DNA from: Marinobacter piscis
GTDB lineage: Bacteria; Pseudomonadota; Gammaproteobacteria; Pseudomonadales; Oleiphilaceae
Direction: 5' to 3'
Length of the DNA stretch: 64,000 bases
Assembly: GCF_007671655.1 (NCBI RefSeq)
Contig: NZ_VCGX01000001.1
Coordinates: forward strand, 1,087,917 to 1,151,916
The stretch's first letter is position 1. The number at the start of each line of letters is the position of its first letter. Position numbers and translations under genes: made by a program. This document shows, in pieces, positions 15,434 through 25,042 of this stretch. Below the pieces are notes generated by a model. That model ran no database searches, was not told the origin of the DNA, and was given only the letters and a program-made list of their open reading frames with translations.

Positions 15434-15545
15434 TGGCGTTGCGGTACCCAAAACTAAAACTGTGCGGAGCCAGGGATGGCGGAGCCCAAGCGTCACACGG
15501 ATGTGCCGCAAGGAGCGTGTTTTAGTTTTGGGTACCGCAACGCCA
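15434..15545. repeat. Palindromic element copy 1: conserved core, copy-specific arms
   Basis: Two perfect 27-bp arms (15434-15460 and 15519-15545) are exact reverse complements and enclose a 58-nt core that begins TGTGCGGAGCCA and ends AGCGT. The core, but not the arms, is shared with 31794-31846. The element lies between the phosphomannomutase remnant (+) and pldA (-), a convergent junction, so a two-way terminator role is plausible. The inner ends of the arms carry A/T runs (AAAAC and GTTTT). Confidence 0.9.
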
Positions 15546-15569
15546 ACTCACAACCAAGCCTGATAGAGA

Positions 15570-16691
15570 TTAAAGCCAGTCGTTCAGCATAATCCCCAAC
15601 CCAAACCGCTCAATCCGGTGATTGTAGTCAATCAGACTCTCCCCATACCCGTTGTAATACTGAAAGAAACCCTTGATGGTATCCCCCAGGGGAAAGCTGT
15701 AACCAAACTCCAGTGACGTCCGGTTATCCGAGCGCAGGTTATTCATCAGCCGCAGAGACAGCGTGCGGTCTTCTGCAAGCTTATACACGAAATTGTAGTT
15801 AGCATGCCCCAGATAGGCCTCAATATCCTCATTGTCGTTGTCACTGCCCTCCGGAATCCGGTACCAGGGCTCCGCCACAAACAGCCAGCGCCCATGGGTA
15901 AAGGTGGCGCTTGCCATAATCCGGTTCCAGCTCCGTGAGCGAGGCTCCGACTGCCCGTTGGACTGGTGATTAATGCCAAGCTTCAGGCCACTGAGTGTGA
16001 CCGGCCCCAGGTCCCAGTTAGTCAGGTGACGCAAAAATACTTCCGGCTCGTAGTTAGTCTCCCGAAAAGGCGCAGACTCATCCTGGTTGTAAACCTGCCA
16101 GAAGGAGCGCTGGGTATAACCAAACCAGAGCGTTGTGCGCTCATCCAGCCAGCCTGTCAGCAACGGCACCTTGAAACTGATCTGATACTTGGCTTCTTCT
16201 TTTTCCAGTCCGTAGTCATAATCTGTAGTACCCAGCCGGGGGCTGGAAGGGGTGGCGTTCGGGTCATTCGCCCGGGTAAACGGCAGGATGTACGTAGGGC
16301 GATGGCTGATAAAACTACCAGAAAACGAAAACAGCGCCTTTTCGGCGGTTGCATACCGTTTCACAGTGGTTTTCATCACATCCTTATCCGAACTCTCATC
16401 TTCGGACGCATCCGCTGTGGGTTCCGGTTCAGGAGCCAGAGCCTCCGCCGCACCTTCTGCGGCTTTCACCTCATCTCCGGATGCATTGTCCTGAGCCGTT
16501 TTCGGGTTGTTGAAAGCATCATAACAGGCAAGGCGCTGCACACCGTCAGCAATCAGTGCACAGTCTTCCAGAGACTCGAGCTGCTGGTGTTCCGTGGATA
16601 TTGCTTCCTGTGCAATGGCCATTGTCGGCCACAACAGTGAAACCAGTGCAACGCGGGGAAAGAAAAAACCTGCGTAAGTACGTTTTTCCAT
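15570..16691 (-). CDS. pldA: Outer-membrane phospholipase A (OMPLA)
   Basis: This 373-residue protein has a signal peptide (cleavage near AIAQEA) and a C-terminal 12-strand barrel that cleaves phospholipids in the outer membrane. The active-site motif GINHQSNG gives the catalytic His and Ser, and the Asn of SRSWNR completes the triad. YTQRSFWQVYN and YEPEVF are also typical. Unlike the 289-residue E. coli enzyme it has about 90 extra residues before the barrel: a CALIADGVQRLACYD segment, then an acidic Ala/Glu/Asp/Pro-rich linker. It is convergent with the bfr side and lies 12 bp after a small membrane protein gene. Confidence 0.93.
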   Translation of the reverse strand: MEKRTYAGFFFPRVALVSLLWPTMAIAQEAISTEHQQLESLEDCALIADGVQRLACYDAFNNPKTAQDNASGDEVKAAEGAAEALAPEPEPTADASEDESSDKDVMKTTVKRYATAEKALFSFSGSFISHRPTYILPFTRANDPNATPSSPRLGTTDYDYGLEKEEAKYQISFKVPLLTGWLDERTTLWFGYTQRSFWQVYNQDESAPFRETNYEPEVFLRHLTNWDLGPVTLSGLKLGINHQSNGQSEPRSRSWNRIMASATFTHGRWLFVAEPWYRIPEGSDNDNEDIEAYLGHANYNFVYKLAEDRTLSLRLMNNLRSDNRTSLEFGYSFPLGDTIKGFFQYYNGYGESLIDYNHRIERFGLGIMLNDWL

Positions 16692-16703
16692 CTCTGGATC
16701 TCT

Positions 16704-17042
16704 TTATCCTGTGGTGAGGCTGAGCCAAGTACTGGTAATGCCATAAACCCATACACTGACCAGTGTAATGGCCAGTAACGAAAAGGTTATTTTGTGTCGG
16801 AGACTGTTGGTCGCGCTGGCAGCAACGACCCACCGCAGGTACATGAGGCCAATAAAGCTCAGGAACACCAGCAGGCTTGCAAACGCAGGTATCAGTAACC
16901 ACGCCGGATTGATACTATTGCCTGTATCCGCCCGGCTCGAGAACCAGCCCATTGAAACCAGCAGCACGGCCAGAGCGCTGAACTCCGTAATCAGGAGAAC
17001 TTTGCGCAGTGGGTGCGGTGAGGGTTTTTCGGGGTTATTCAT
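16704..17042 (-). CDS. Small membrane protein of unknown function
   Basis: This 112-residue protein has three predicted membrane segments (about residues 15-35, 45-70 and 85-105) and no motif I recognise. The ATG at 17042 is chosen because AGGA lies 8 bp upstream; the open frame extends to 17144 but without hydrophobic or family support. It precedes pldA on the same strand by 12 bp and may be co-transcribed with it. Confidence 0.7.
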   Translation of the reverse strand: MNNPEKPSPHPLRKVLLITEFSALAVLLVSMGWFSSRADTGNSINPAWLLIPAFASLLVFLSFIGLMYLRWVVAASATNSLRHKITFSLLAITLVSVWVYGITSTWLSLTTG

Positions 17043-17187
17043 GAATAGAATCCTGCACGTTCTGGAGTGAGCAACGCTATGATAACCGGAAGGTTTACGA
17101 GAGTCTTCATACTTACGAAATAGCAATAAAATGGTGGAAATCAATTTATGATTTTGTTGTCCGGTTTTTTTGCCGGGGATCTGTCGC

Positions 17188-17193
17188 TATAAT
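17188..17193 (+). promoter_or_regulatory. Likely -10 box for the cytochrome c gene
   Basis: A perfect TATAAT lies 41 bp before the cytochrome start. At the right distance upstream is only a T-run (17165-17170), a poor -35 element. Confidence 0.5.
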
Positions 17194-17234
17194 GCGGCGA
17201 TTAATGATTATAACGCTCATATGCGAGGTGCATT

Positions 17235-17669
17235 GTGAATATGAAGAGAGTCCTGGCTGTTGTATTGCTCGGCTTTGGTATTGGTGCCAGTGCCGTTATG
17301 GCAAACGTTAACGATGAAATCCGGGCACGTATCCAGCCGGTTGGCGAAGTGTGCGTGCAGGGTGAAGACTGCGGTGATGCTGCCGCCGCGGCATCCGAAA
17401 CAGCCAGCTCCGATAGCGGTTCCAGCGCCAGGTCCGGCAGTGAGGTTTACGATGCTGTGTGCACGGCCTGCCATACCACAGGTGCTGCTGGCGCACCGGT
17501 AATCGGCAACGCCGATGACTGGGCTCCTCGCGTTGACCAGGGCATGGAAACCCTGATGGACCATGCCATCAATGGCTTTAATGCCATGCCGGCAAAAGGT
17601 GGGTGTGCCACTTGCCCGGATGAAGAGATTGAGGCTGCTGTTGAGCATATAGTGGCCGAGAGCAAGTAA
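17235..17669 (+). CDS. Secreted c-type cytochrome (cytochrome c5 family)
   Basis: This 144-residue protein has a signal peptide (cleavage near VMANVN), an acidic Ser/Ala-rich linker (residues ~50-70) and one C-terminal haem domain. The haem-binding motif is CTACH (residues ~76-80). The distal Met is probably in FNAMPAKGGCATC, whose two Cys match cytochrome c5. It carries electrons in the periplasm. The start is GTG 17235 or ATG 17241; GAGGTG suits the first better. Confidence 0.88.
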   Translation: MNMKRVLAVVLLGFGIGASAVMANVNDEIRARIQPVGEVCVQGEDCGDAAAAASETASSDSGSSARSGSEVYDAVCTACHTTGAAGAPVIGNADDWAPRVDQGMETLMDHAINGFNAMPAKGGCATCPDEEIEAAVEHIVAESK

Positions 17670-17690
17670 CGTCCGAAAGAGCACACCACA

Positions 17691-17719
17691 CAGACCCCGC
17701 CCTATGCGGGGTCTGCTGT
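17691..17719. terminator. Terminator between cytochrome c and rep
   Basis: A perfect 10-bp stem (17691-17700 with 17706-17715, loop CCTAT) between the convergent cytochrome and rep genes, followed by CTGTTTAC on the plus strand. Confidence 0.8.
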
Positions 17720-19738
17720 TTACAGGCCCAGGTCACCCAGCAGGGCGCTAAGGGTTGCCTTGCCTTTTTTGTGGTTGGCTTCGGCGTCCAGGTCTCCGGT
17801 GCCCTCCCAGCGAAGGTCATCTTCCGGCAGTTCATCCAGGAACCGGCTGGGAATGGTTTCAATTTTTTCCCCATACTGTCTGCGCTGGGCAGCGTAGGTC
17901 AGGGTGAGGGTTTCTTTGGCGCGGGTAATGCCCACGTACATCAGGCGCCGTTCCTCTTCGATATTGCCTTCTTCAATGCTGGACCTGTGCGGCAGGATTT
18001 CTTCTTCAAGCCCCAGTATGAACACATGGGGAAACTCAAGCCCCTTGGAAGCATGAAGCGTCAGCAGTTGCACCTTATCGCTGTCGTCTTCCTCTTCGCG
18101 CTGCTCCATCATATCGCGCAGGATCAGCTTGGTAATGGCATCTTCAATGCCCAGCTCGTCTGCAGTACCCTTGCCATCGTCCAGCATCCGCTGGATTGAT
18201 TCCACCAGGTACCAGATATTTTGCATGCGCCGTTCCGCCTGCTTGGGTGTGCCCGAGTTCTGGTGCAGCCATTCATCGTATTCAATATCGGTAAATAATT
18301 GCTTGATAACCGGAATCGGGTCCTCACTGTGCACTCGCTCGCAGGTATTATCGACCCAGTGGGCAAAGCGCCGCAGTCGGCCAAGCCCCTTCTCGGTAAC
18401 ATGGGTTTCGGCGCCCATATCACTCAGCGCCCGGAACAGGCTGACATTACGGGCACGGGCGTAATGGCTGAGCTGCTCAAGCGTGCGTGGGCCGATTTCC
18501 CGTCGTGGCACATTAACGACCCGCATAAAAGCGGCATCGTCATCAGGGTTGATCAGCAGGCGCAGATAAGACATGGCGTCCTTGATTTCGTTTTTCGAGA
18601 AAAAGGACTGGCCGCCGGAAATATGATAAGGAATCTGATAACCCTGTAGCTTCATCTCCAGCAGACGCGCCTGGTGGTTACCCCGGTACAGCACAGCAAA
18701 GTCCCGGAAGGCCAGGCCTTTCTTCAGCTTCAGGTCGAGAATTTCGGTAGCGACCCGTTCCGTTTCCGCGTCTTCGTTGCGGCACCGCACAATGCGGATT
18801 TCATCGCCAATGGTATGGTCGCTCCAGAGTGCCTTTTCAAAGACGTGGGGGTTATTGGCGATCACAGTATTGGCACTGCGCAGAATGCGTGATGTCGACC
18901 GGTAGTTCTGTTCCAGCTTTACAATTTTCAGGCTGGGAAAGTCTTCTTTCAGCTGTGCCAGATTTTCCGGGCGAGCGCCCCGCCAGGCGTATATCGACTG
19001 ATCATCATCGCCGACAACGGTAAATGCCGCGCGCTCGGCCACCAGCATGCGTACCAGCTCGTACTGGCAGATGTTGGTGTCCTGGTATTCATCCACCAGC
19101 ATGTAGCGGATTTTCCGCCGCCATTTAGTCAGGACCTCCGGGTTGGACCGGAATAACAGCACCGGCAGCAGAATCAGGTCGTCAAAATCGACAGCGTTAT
19201 AGGCCTTCAGGTATTCACTGTAGTGCTTGTAGATAATCGCAATACGCTGTTCCCGCTCATCTGCGGCTTTGCTGTAGGCCTCAGCCGGCCCGCGCATGGC
19301 GTTTTTCCATGATGAAATGGTCATCTGGACATCATTGAGCTCATCGCCGGCATCGGCGCTGGCTCCCTGAAGCATCAGATCTCGTATCAGGGCCTTGGCA
19401 TCCTCGGCATCAAAAATCGAAAAACCGGGGTGATAACCCAGATGGGCGTGCTCCTCGCGGATCATGTTCAGTCCGAGGTTGTGGAAAGTCGAGACAATCA
19501 GCCCGCGGGTCAGCTTACGGTCAACAATTTTGCCAACCCGCTCTTTCATTTCACGGGCGGCCTTGTTGGTGAAGGTAACGGCTGCAATGTGGCGCCCCGG
19601 AATGCCCTGATGTTCAATCAGATAGGCAATTTTTCGGGTAATTACGCTGGTTTTACCACTGCCAGCACCGGCCAGTACAAGCAGAGGCCCACCGGTATAG
19701 CGCACAGCTTCATTTTGACGCGGATTAAGTTTATTCAC
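17720..19738 (-). CDS. rep: ATP-dependent DNA helicase Rep
   Basis: This superfamily 1A helicase of 672 residues (E. coli Rep 673) moves 3' to 5' on single-stranded DNA and helps replication forks pass bound proteins. Seen are Walker [23 protein letters not shown], the Walker B DEYQDTN and the QNYRST motif. The segment [17 protein letters not shown] distinguishes Rep from UvrD. The GTG at 19738 (VNKLNPRQ) is chosen to match the Rep N-terminus; the open frame runs on to 19858. It is divergent from tex. Confidence 0.95.
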   Translation of the reverse strand: MNKLNPRQNEAVRYTGGPLLVLAGAGSGKTSVITRKIAYLIEHQGIPGRHIAAVTFTNKAAREMKERVGKIVDRKLTRGLIVSTFHNLGLNMIREEHAHLGYHPGFSIFDAEDAKALIRDLMLQGASADAGDELNDVQMTISSWKNAMRGPAEAYSKAADEREQRIAIIYKHYSEYLKAYNAVDFDDLILLPVLLFRSNPEVLTKWRRKIRYMLVDEYQDTNICQYELVRMLVAERAAFTVVGDDDQSIYAWRGARPENLAQLKEDFPSLKIVKLEQNYRSTSRILRSANTVIANNPHVFEKALWSDHTIGDEIRIVRCRNEDAETERVATEILDLKLKKGLAFRDFAVLYRGNHQARLLEMKLQGYQIPYHISGGQSFFSKNEIKDAMSYLRLLINPDDDAAFMRVVNVPRREIGPRTLEQLSHYARARNVSLFRALSDMGAETHVTEKGLGRLRRFAHWVDNTCERVHSEDPIPVIKQLFTDIEYDEWLHQNSGTPKQAERRMQNIWYLVESIQRMLDDGKGTADELGIEDAITKLILRDMMEQREEEDDSDKVQLLTLHASKGLEFPHVFILGLEEEILPHRSSIEEGNIEEERRLMYVGITRAKETLTLTYAAQRRQYGEKIETIPSRFLDELPEDDLRWEGTGDLDAEANHKKGKATLSALLGDLGL

Positions 19739-19935
19739 GGATACACTGCCAGAATGGATTGAAACGAGACGGTCCCGGTAAGCCCATAGTCTACACCAGC
19801 CGGGCTGCGAACAGTCTGCCAGTGTGCCACCTTTTTGGTCGCACAGCCTGCCCGCCACACAACAGGCCTCTTGCCTGCAACTCCCTGCCGCTGTACCTTT
19901 GCAGCTTTATCCGTAACGCATCAGACAGAGGTTGC

Positions 19936-22269
19936 ATGAACAGTATCTTCAGACGCATTGCCGATGAGCTCGGTATTCGTGAGCAACAGGTTAATGCCAC
20001 CGTCGCCCTGCTGGACGAAGGCTCCACCGTTCCCTTTATTGCTCGTTACCGTAAAGAAGTAACCGGCTCTCTGGACGACAGCCAGTTGCGTACTCTGGAA
20101 GAGCGTCTGCGGTATCTGCGGGAACTTGAGGATCGTCGTACCACTATTCTCAACACAATTGCGGAGCAGGGCAAGCTGACCGATGAACTGCAGCAAAGCA
20201 TTCAGCAGGCCGATACCAAGAACCGTCTGGAAGATCTGTACCTGCCTTACAAGCCCAAGCGTCGTACCAAGGGCCAGATTGCCCGGGAGGCTGGCCTTGA
20301 GCCACTGGCTGATGCGTTGTTTGAGGATCCAGATCTGGTACCGGAGGCCACCGCCGAAGGCTACGTTAACGCGGAGGCGGGCATTGCCGATACCAAAGCC
20401 GCTCTGGATGGTGCCCGTTATATCCTGATGGAACGTTTTGCCGAGGATGCAGAATTGCTGGGTGAGCTGCGGGACTTTATCTGGCAGCAGGGCCAGTTAA
20501 AAGTCACGGTGATTGAAGGGAAGGAGAACGAAGGTGCCAAGTTCCGGGATTACTTTGATCACACAGAGCCGCTGAAAAAAGTCCCGTCGCATCGTGCGCT
20601 GGCCATACTGCGCGGCCGCAATGAGGGCATTCTGTCCTATGCGCTGGTTGTGGGCGATGCTGACAGCGATCGTCGCCAGCCGCATCCGGCAGAGCAGCGT
20701 ATTGCTGCCCGCTTCAACATACGTGATAACGGTCGCGCCGCTGACAAATGGCTGTCAGAAGTGGTGCGCTGGACCTGGCGGGTAAAACTGTCCACACAGA
20801 TTGAAACCGATCTGATGGCCCAGGTACGGGAAGCCGCGGAAGCCGAAGCTATCAACGTGTTTGCAGCCAACCTGAAAGACCTGCTGTTACTGGCGCCCGC
20901 CGGTCCCCGGCCGACGCTCGGGCTCGATCCCGGGCTGCGCACCGGCGTTAAAGTGGCTGTTATTGACGGGACCGGTCAGGTAGCCGGGCATGGTGCCATT
21001 TACCCTCACGCCCCCAGGAATCAGTGGGACAGCTCCATTGAACAACTGGCTGCCTGGTGTCGAGAGCATCGTATTGAGCTGGTAGCTATAGGCAATGGCA
21101 CCGCCTCCAGAGAAACAGAAAAACTGGTTGCCGACCTCTGCAAACGTTATCCCGAGCTTAAACTGGCGCGGATTGTGGTCAGTGAGTCGGGGGCTTCCAT
21201 TTATTCCGCTTCAGAGTATGCCTCCAGGGAGTTGCCCGATCTGGATGTAACGATTCGGGGGGCTGTTTCCATTGCCCGCCGCCTGCAGGATCCGCTGGCG
21301 GAACTGGTGAAAATTGAGCCTAAATCCATAGGGGTTGGCCAGTACCAGCACGATGTTTCACAGGTGCAGCTGTCTCGCAGCCTGGATGCGGTCGTGGAAG
21401 ACTGTGTGAACGGTGTTGGTGTTGATCTGAATACCGCATCTGCACCGCTTTTATCGAGGGTGTCGGGTCTGAATCAGACCATTGCCCGGAATATCATCGA
21501 GTACCGTAACCAGAATGGCATGTTCAGCAGTCGTAAGCAGCTGCTGAGCGTAGCCCGGTTAGGTAAGCGGACGTTTGAGCAATCGGCCGGGTTTTTGCGG
21601 ATAGCCAGTGGTGAGAATGCGCTGGACCGCTCATCGGTGCATCCGGAGGCTTATGGTATAGTGGAGGCCATTGCGGTAAAGAATAACCGCCGGGTCGATG
21701 ATATTATTGGCGATGCGGCGTTTTTGCGTGGCCTCAACCCAAAAGACTATGTAACCGATCAGTTTGGTGTACCAACCATCCGGGATATCCTCTCTGAGCT
21801 TGAAAAGCCAGGCCGGGACCCGCGGCCGGAATTCCGTTTTGCGAGCTTTGAAGAAGGCATTGAAACGCTCAATGACCTTGAGCCGGGTATGGTTCTGGAA
21901 GGGTCGGTGACCAACGTGACGAACTTTGGTGCCTTTGTTGATATTGGCGTGCATCAGGACGGACTGGTGCACATATCTGCGCTTTCCAATACGTTCGTCA
22001 AGGATCCCCGGGAAGTGGTCAAGGCGGGCGATATCGTCAAGGTTAAAGTCATGAGTGTGGACGTTCCCCGTAAGCGGATTGCGCTGTCCATGCGTATGGA
22101 CGATCAGCCGGGTGAGAAGGCCGGCTCCACGCGGCCAGGCTCAGGCCAGGCGGGGAGTAAGGCTAAAGCCGGTCCAACGCCTAGGGCCCGGAAAAAAGAG
22201 ACAGGCCAGGGAGCCATGGCCGGTGCCCTGGCTCAGGCTCTGGCGTCGGCACAAAAGGGTAAACGTTAA
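19936..22269 (+). CDS. tex: Transcription accessory protein Tex
   Basis: This 777-residue RNA-binding protein (E. coli YhgF 773) has an N-terminal helical region ([17 protein letters not shown]), a YqgF/RNase H-like domain ([17 protein letters not shown]), a helix-hairpin-helix part ([17 protein letters not shown]) and a C-terminal S1 domain ([16 protein letters not shown]). Tex acts in transcription and in tolerance to stress or toxins. The ATG at 19936 gives the family start [14 protein letters not shown]; the frame is open to 19759. The C-terminus is a basic, Gly/Ala-rich tail. Confidence 0.95.
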   Translation: MNSIFRRIADELGIREQQVNATVALLDEGSTVPFIARYRKEVTGSLDDSQLRTLEERLRYLRELEDRRTTILNTIAEQGKLTDELQQSIQQADTKNRLEDLYLPYKPKRRTKGQIAREAGLEPLADALFEDPDLVPEATAEGYVNAEAGIADTKAALDGARYILMERFAEDAELLGELRDFIWQQGQLKVTVIEGKENEGAKFRDYFDHTEPLKKVPSHRALAILRGRNEGILSYALVVGDADSDRRQPHPAEQRIAARFNIRDNGRAADKWLSEVVRWTWRVKLSTQIETDLMAQVREAAEAEAINVFAANLKDLLLLAPAGPRPTLGLDPGLRTGVKVAVIDGTGQVAGHGAIYPHAPRNQWDSSIEQLAAWCREHRIELVAIGNGTASRETEKLVADLCKRYPELKLARIVVSESGASIYSASEYASRELPDLDVTIRGAVSIARRLQDPLAELVKIEPKSIGVGQYQHDVSQVQLSRSLDAVVEDCVNGVGVDLNTASAPLLSRVSGLNQTIARNIIEYRNQNGMFSSRKQLLSVARLGKRTFEQSAGFLRIASGENALDRSSVHPEAYGIVEAIAVKNNRRVDDIIGDAAFLRGLNPKDYVTDQFGVPTIRDILSELEKPGRDPRPEFRFASFEEGIETLNDLEPGMVLEGSVTNVTNFGAFVDIGVHQDGLVHISALSNTFVKDPREVVKAGDIVKVKVMSVDVPRKRIALSMRMDDQPGEKAGSTRPGSGQAGSKAKAGPTPRARKKETGQGAMAGALAQALASAQKGKR

Positions 22270-22338
22270 ACCGTTTCAACTATATCCACCAGCCGGCACA
22301 GGCCGATAAGGCAAAGCCGGTTGCAGCAGGAGTCAATC

Positions 22339-23892
22339 ATGGCCGAGTCCCGGCATTCTGTATTTCGCCAGTTCGCTGCCAGCGACTGGGGCGGGTTTCT
22401 GAAAGGTGTAGAGAAGGAAGGGTTGCGCGTTGATAGCAACGGGTTTATTGCCCATACGCCCCATCCGGAAGCATTGGGTTCTGCGCTGACACACCCAACC
22501 ATAACCACGGATTATTCCGAGGCCTTGCTGGAGCTGATTACACCTGTGTGTAGCAGTACCTCGGAAATGCTTGAATCCCTGCGCAATACCCACAAGTTTG
22601 TTCAAAAGCACCTGGGTGACGAGGTTTTCTGGCCAGCCAGCATGCCCTGTGAGCTGAACGGAGATGCCAGTATTCCAATCGCCGAATATGGAACCTCCAA
22701 CTCCGGGCGAATGAAGTATGTCTACCGGCAGGGGCTGGCGGTGCGCTACGGACGCATGATGCAAAGTATTGCGGGCACCCATTACAACCTGTCTTTACCG
22801 GACAGCTTCTGGGAGAAGTGGCAAGCCGTGCTTGGCGATAAGCAAAGCCTGCAAGACTTTAAATCAGATCAGTATTTCTGGCTGGTGCGTAACTTCCGGC
22901 GCCGGAGCTGGATGCTGATGTACCTGTTCGGTACGTCGCCGGCTCTGGACGCCAGTTTTGTTGAGGGTGTGCGTCACGACCTCAGCCGATTGGATGAGCG
23001 CACCTGGTTCGGAGAGCACGCCACCTCCCTGCGCATGGGCGATCTTGGTTACCATAATAACGCCCAGTCCTCGCTGAACATCTGTTTCAATAAGCTCAGC
23101 ACCTACACCCAGACTCTGGACAGGGCCATTAACACCAACTGGCCCGCCTATGAAGCCCTGGGGACCCAGCGCGATGGTGAGTTTATCCAGATTAACACCA
23201 ACGTACTGCAGATTGAGAATGAGTATTACAGCGCCGTTCGCCCCAAACGCACCGCTCAAAGCGGCGAGAAGCCGATCCACGCGCTTGAGTCCCGGGGTGT
23301 GGAATACGTGGAAGTGCGCTGCCTGGACCTGGATCCGTTTTCGCCGGTAGGTGTCAGTGAGGCCCAGGTGGATTTTCTTGACCTGTTTCTGCTCGACTGT
23401 CTGCTATCCGATGCACCGCACATAGACGATGACGAGTGTGAAAGGCTCGACGATAATTTCAAAGACACGGTTGCCAAAGGGCGCAATCCGGAGTTGGAAA
23501 TCTGGCAGGCCGGTAAGCGCACCGTCATTGGTGATGCAGCAACGGCATTGCTCGATCAGCTGGAGCCTTTGGCGGATTTGCTGGACAGCTGGACGGGAAG
23601 TGATGCCTACCGGCAGGCGCTTTCAGCCCAACAGGCGGTTCTGAGCGGCGACCGTCTGGTACCCTCGGCGCGGGTACTGGAGTCTATGCAGGCTTCCGGC
23701 CTTGGCCACCGTGACTGGACCATGAAAATGGCCATCAGGCACCAGAACACACTTCGCGAGGAAGGCATGGACGCCAGTGTTGAGGCCGCATTGGTCGCTG
23801 CCAGCAAGGAGTCCCTGGCAGAGCAAAAACGCATCGAAGCCGCGGACACGCTCCCGTTCAGTGAGTTTCTTGAGCAGTATCTGCGCTCCTGA
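22339..23892 (+). CDS. gshA: Glutamate-cysteine ligase GshA
   Basis: This 517-residue enzyme joins glutamate and cysteine with ATP, the first step of glutathione synthesis. Length and sequence fit the proteobacterial type 1 enzyme (E. coli 518): FLKGVEKEGLRVD with the metal-binding Glu, QSIAGTHYNLSLP, and RGVEYVEVRCLDLDPFSPVG. The ATG at 22339 has CAGGAG just upstream. A strong terminator follows at 23939, so it ends its transcript. Confidence 0.96.
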   Translation: MAESRHSVFRQFAASDWGGFLKGVEKEGLRVDSNGFIAHTPHPEALGSALTHPTITTDYSEALLELITPVCSSTSEMLESLRNTHKFVQKHLGDEVFWPASMPCELNGDASIPIAEYGTSNSGRMKYVYRQGLAVRYGRMMQSIAGTHYNLSLPDSFWEKWQAVLGDKQSLQDFKSDQYFWLVRNFRRRSWMLMYLFGTSPALDASFVEGVRHDLSRLDERTWFGEHATSLRMGDLGYHNNAQSSLNICFNKLSTYTQTLDRAINTNWPAYEALGTQRDGEFIQINTNVLQIENEYYSAVRPKRTAQSGEKPIHALESRGVEYVEVRCLDLDPFSPVGVSEAQVDFLDLFLLDCLLSDAPHIDDDECERLDDNFKDTVAKGRNPELEIWQAGKRTVIGDAATALLDQLEPLADLLDSWTGSDAYRQALSAQQAVLSGDRLVPSARVLESMQASGLGHRDWTMKMAIRHQNTLREEGMDASVEAALVAASKESLAEQKRIEAADTLPFSEFLEQYLRS

Positions 23893-23938
23893 CGGAGCAT
23901 GCATAGCCGGGTCTGCGGTATAGGTACCGGTACAGTGT

Positions 23939-23976
23939 GCTCAGGCTGGAACGACTCCAGCCTGAGCGTTTTTATT
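23939..23976 (+). terminator. Rho-independent terminator of gshA
   Basis: A perfect 12-bp stem (23939-23950 with 23956-23967, loop ACGAC) followed by GTTTTTATTTTT. Confidence 0.92.
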
Positions 23977-24415
23977 TTTGCACAACAAACTCTGTAAACA
24001 GCACCCCAGTAACAGCCTCGCCAGTCTGCTGCTCATCCAGTACGTTGTTTAATCGCGACTTTGCTTCTTCCCGCAAAGCCTGCTGGCCCTCCATGGTGGT
24101 CAAGGCGTCAGTATCTGTCTGCTCACCGAACAACATGACAAGCTCATGGCGCAGCCTTGGCATATGAGTCTGCACAGCTTCACGAGTTGTGTTTTGAGAA
24201 GCTCTCAGGCTGACCGCTGCTTTAAGGTAGGCGAGCTTTCCGTCCGGTTTGCCGACGTGGGTTACAAAGGGCGGCTCCATGGCAATGTAATCCGTGATAC
24301 CCGAAGGAGGCTCAGCGTTAGCTTCAGCGTCAGAAGGCTGCTCTGCCCAGGTAACAGGGAGCCATGAAAGCAGCAGCAAGAAGCTAAGGGAAATAATGCT
24401 TGATTGTAACGACAT
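23972..24415 (-). CDS. FliL-like protein, stand-alone
   Basis: This 147-residue protein has an N-terminal hydrophobic segment that looks like a cleavable signal (cleavage near VTWAEQ) and a domain like the FliL C-terminal part (EPPFVTHVGKPDGKLAYLKAAVSLR...MPRLRHELVMLF... LREEAKSRLNNVL...FTEFVVQ). Classic FliL is a membrane protein at the flagellar motor; here no flagellar gene is near and the anchor may be cleaved off. Its role is unknown. The start could also be 24433; neither has a clear ribosome site. Confidence 0.8.
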   Translation of the reverse strand: MSLQSSIISLSFLLLLSWLPVTWAEQPSDAEANAEPPSGITDYIAMEPPFVTHVGKPDGKLAYLKAAVSLRASQNTTREAVQTHMPRLRHELVMLFGEQTDTDALTTMEGQQALREEAKSRLNNVLDEQQTGEAVTGVLFTEFVVQK

Positions 24416-24517
24416 AAGGTTGCAGTAAGTCATACTTTAGGGTTTAGTGGCAAAATTGCCGGCTAGCCCGAGAATAGCAGTCCAGGAAGCGTATTTGTTA
24501 AAAATTGAGGAAACCCT

Positions 24518-25021
24518 GTGAACGGAAGAGCACTCTTTGCACTTGTTTTTGTTGTCTGCGCCGGCCTGCTGGGTGTCGCCTTCTATATGGAGTACGTGGT
24601 AGGACTGGAACCATGTCCCTTGTGCTGGCTACAAAGGTTCGGGTTTATGGGGGCGGGCCTTGTCAGCCTGGTAGCAGCCCTGCACGGGCCCGGGCAGACC
24701 GGAATGCGAGTGTACGGGTTACTGCTGGCACTCACCTCTGGGGCAGGGCTGGGGATGGCCGGGCGACAGCTGTGGCTGCAAAGCCTGCCGGCTGATCAGG
24801 TGCCCGCATGCGGCCCGTCTGTTGATTATATGCTGGAGGTGTTTCCGCTGAGCGAAGTGCTGATGACGGCTCTCAAAGGCACCGGGGACTGTGCTGCTGT
24901 CGTCTGGCGCTTCCTGGGTCTGAGTATTCCGGGCTGGAGTGCCGTTTTCTTTGCGCTTCTCATTGTGCTCGGGGTACTGACGCTTTTCGGACTGGGTAGT
25001 AATAAAAAGCCCCAGCCATAG
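24518..25021 (+). CDS. dsbB: Disulfide bond formation protein DsbB
   Basis: This 167-residue inner-membrane protein with four membrane segments reoxidises DsbA and passes electrons to quinone. The first redox pair is CPLC (residues ~33-36); the second pair is the Cys of PACGPS (~97) and the Cys of GDCAAV (~120). The GTG start follows GAGGA. It is divergent from the FliL-like gene and convergent with the FKBP gene. Confidence 0.93.
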   Translation: MNGRALFALVFVVCAGLLGVAFYMEYVVGLEPCPLCWLQRFGFMGAGLVSLVAALHGPGQTGMRVYGLLLALTSGAGLGMAGRQLWLQSLPADQVPACGPSVDYMLEVFPLSEVLMTALKGTGDCAAVVWRFLGLSIPGWSAVFFALLIVLGVLTLFGLGSNKKPQP

Positions 25022-25036
25022 GCTGGCAGGGGCTTT
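25006..25036 (-). terminator. Terminator of the FKBP lipoprotein gene
   Basis: On the minus strand the stem AAAGCCCC/GGGGCTTT with an inner AGCC/GGCT stem is followed by TTATT. It overlaps the last codons of dsbB. Confidence 0.7.
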
Positions 25037-25042
25037 GCGGGG

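Noticed and set aside
17136..17160. Possible Fnr/Anr box before the cytochrome gene
   Set aside because: The sequence has ATCAA and TTGAT-like halves in the wrong order and with wrong spacing.
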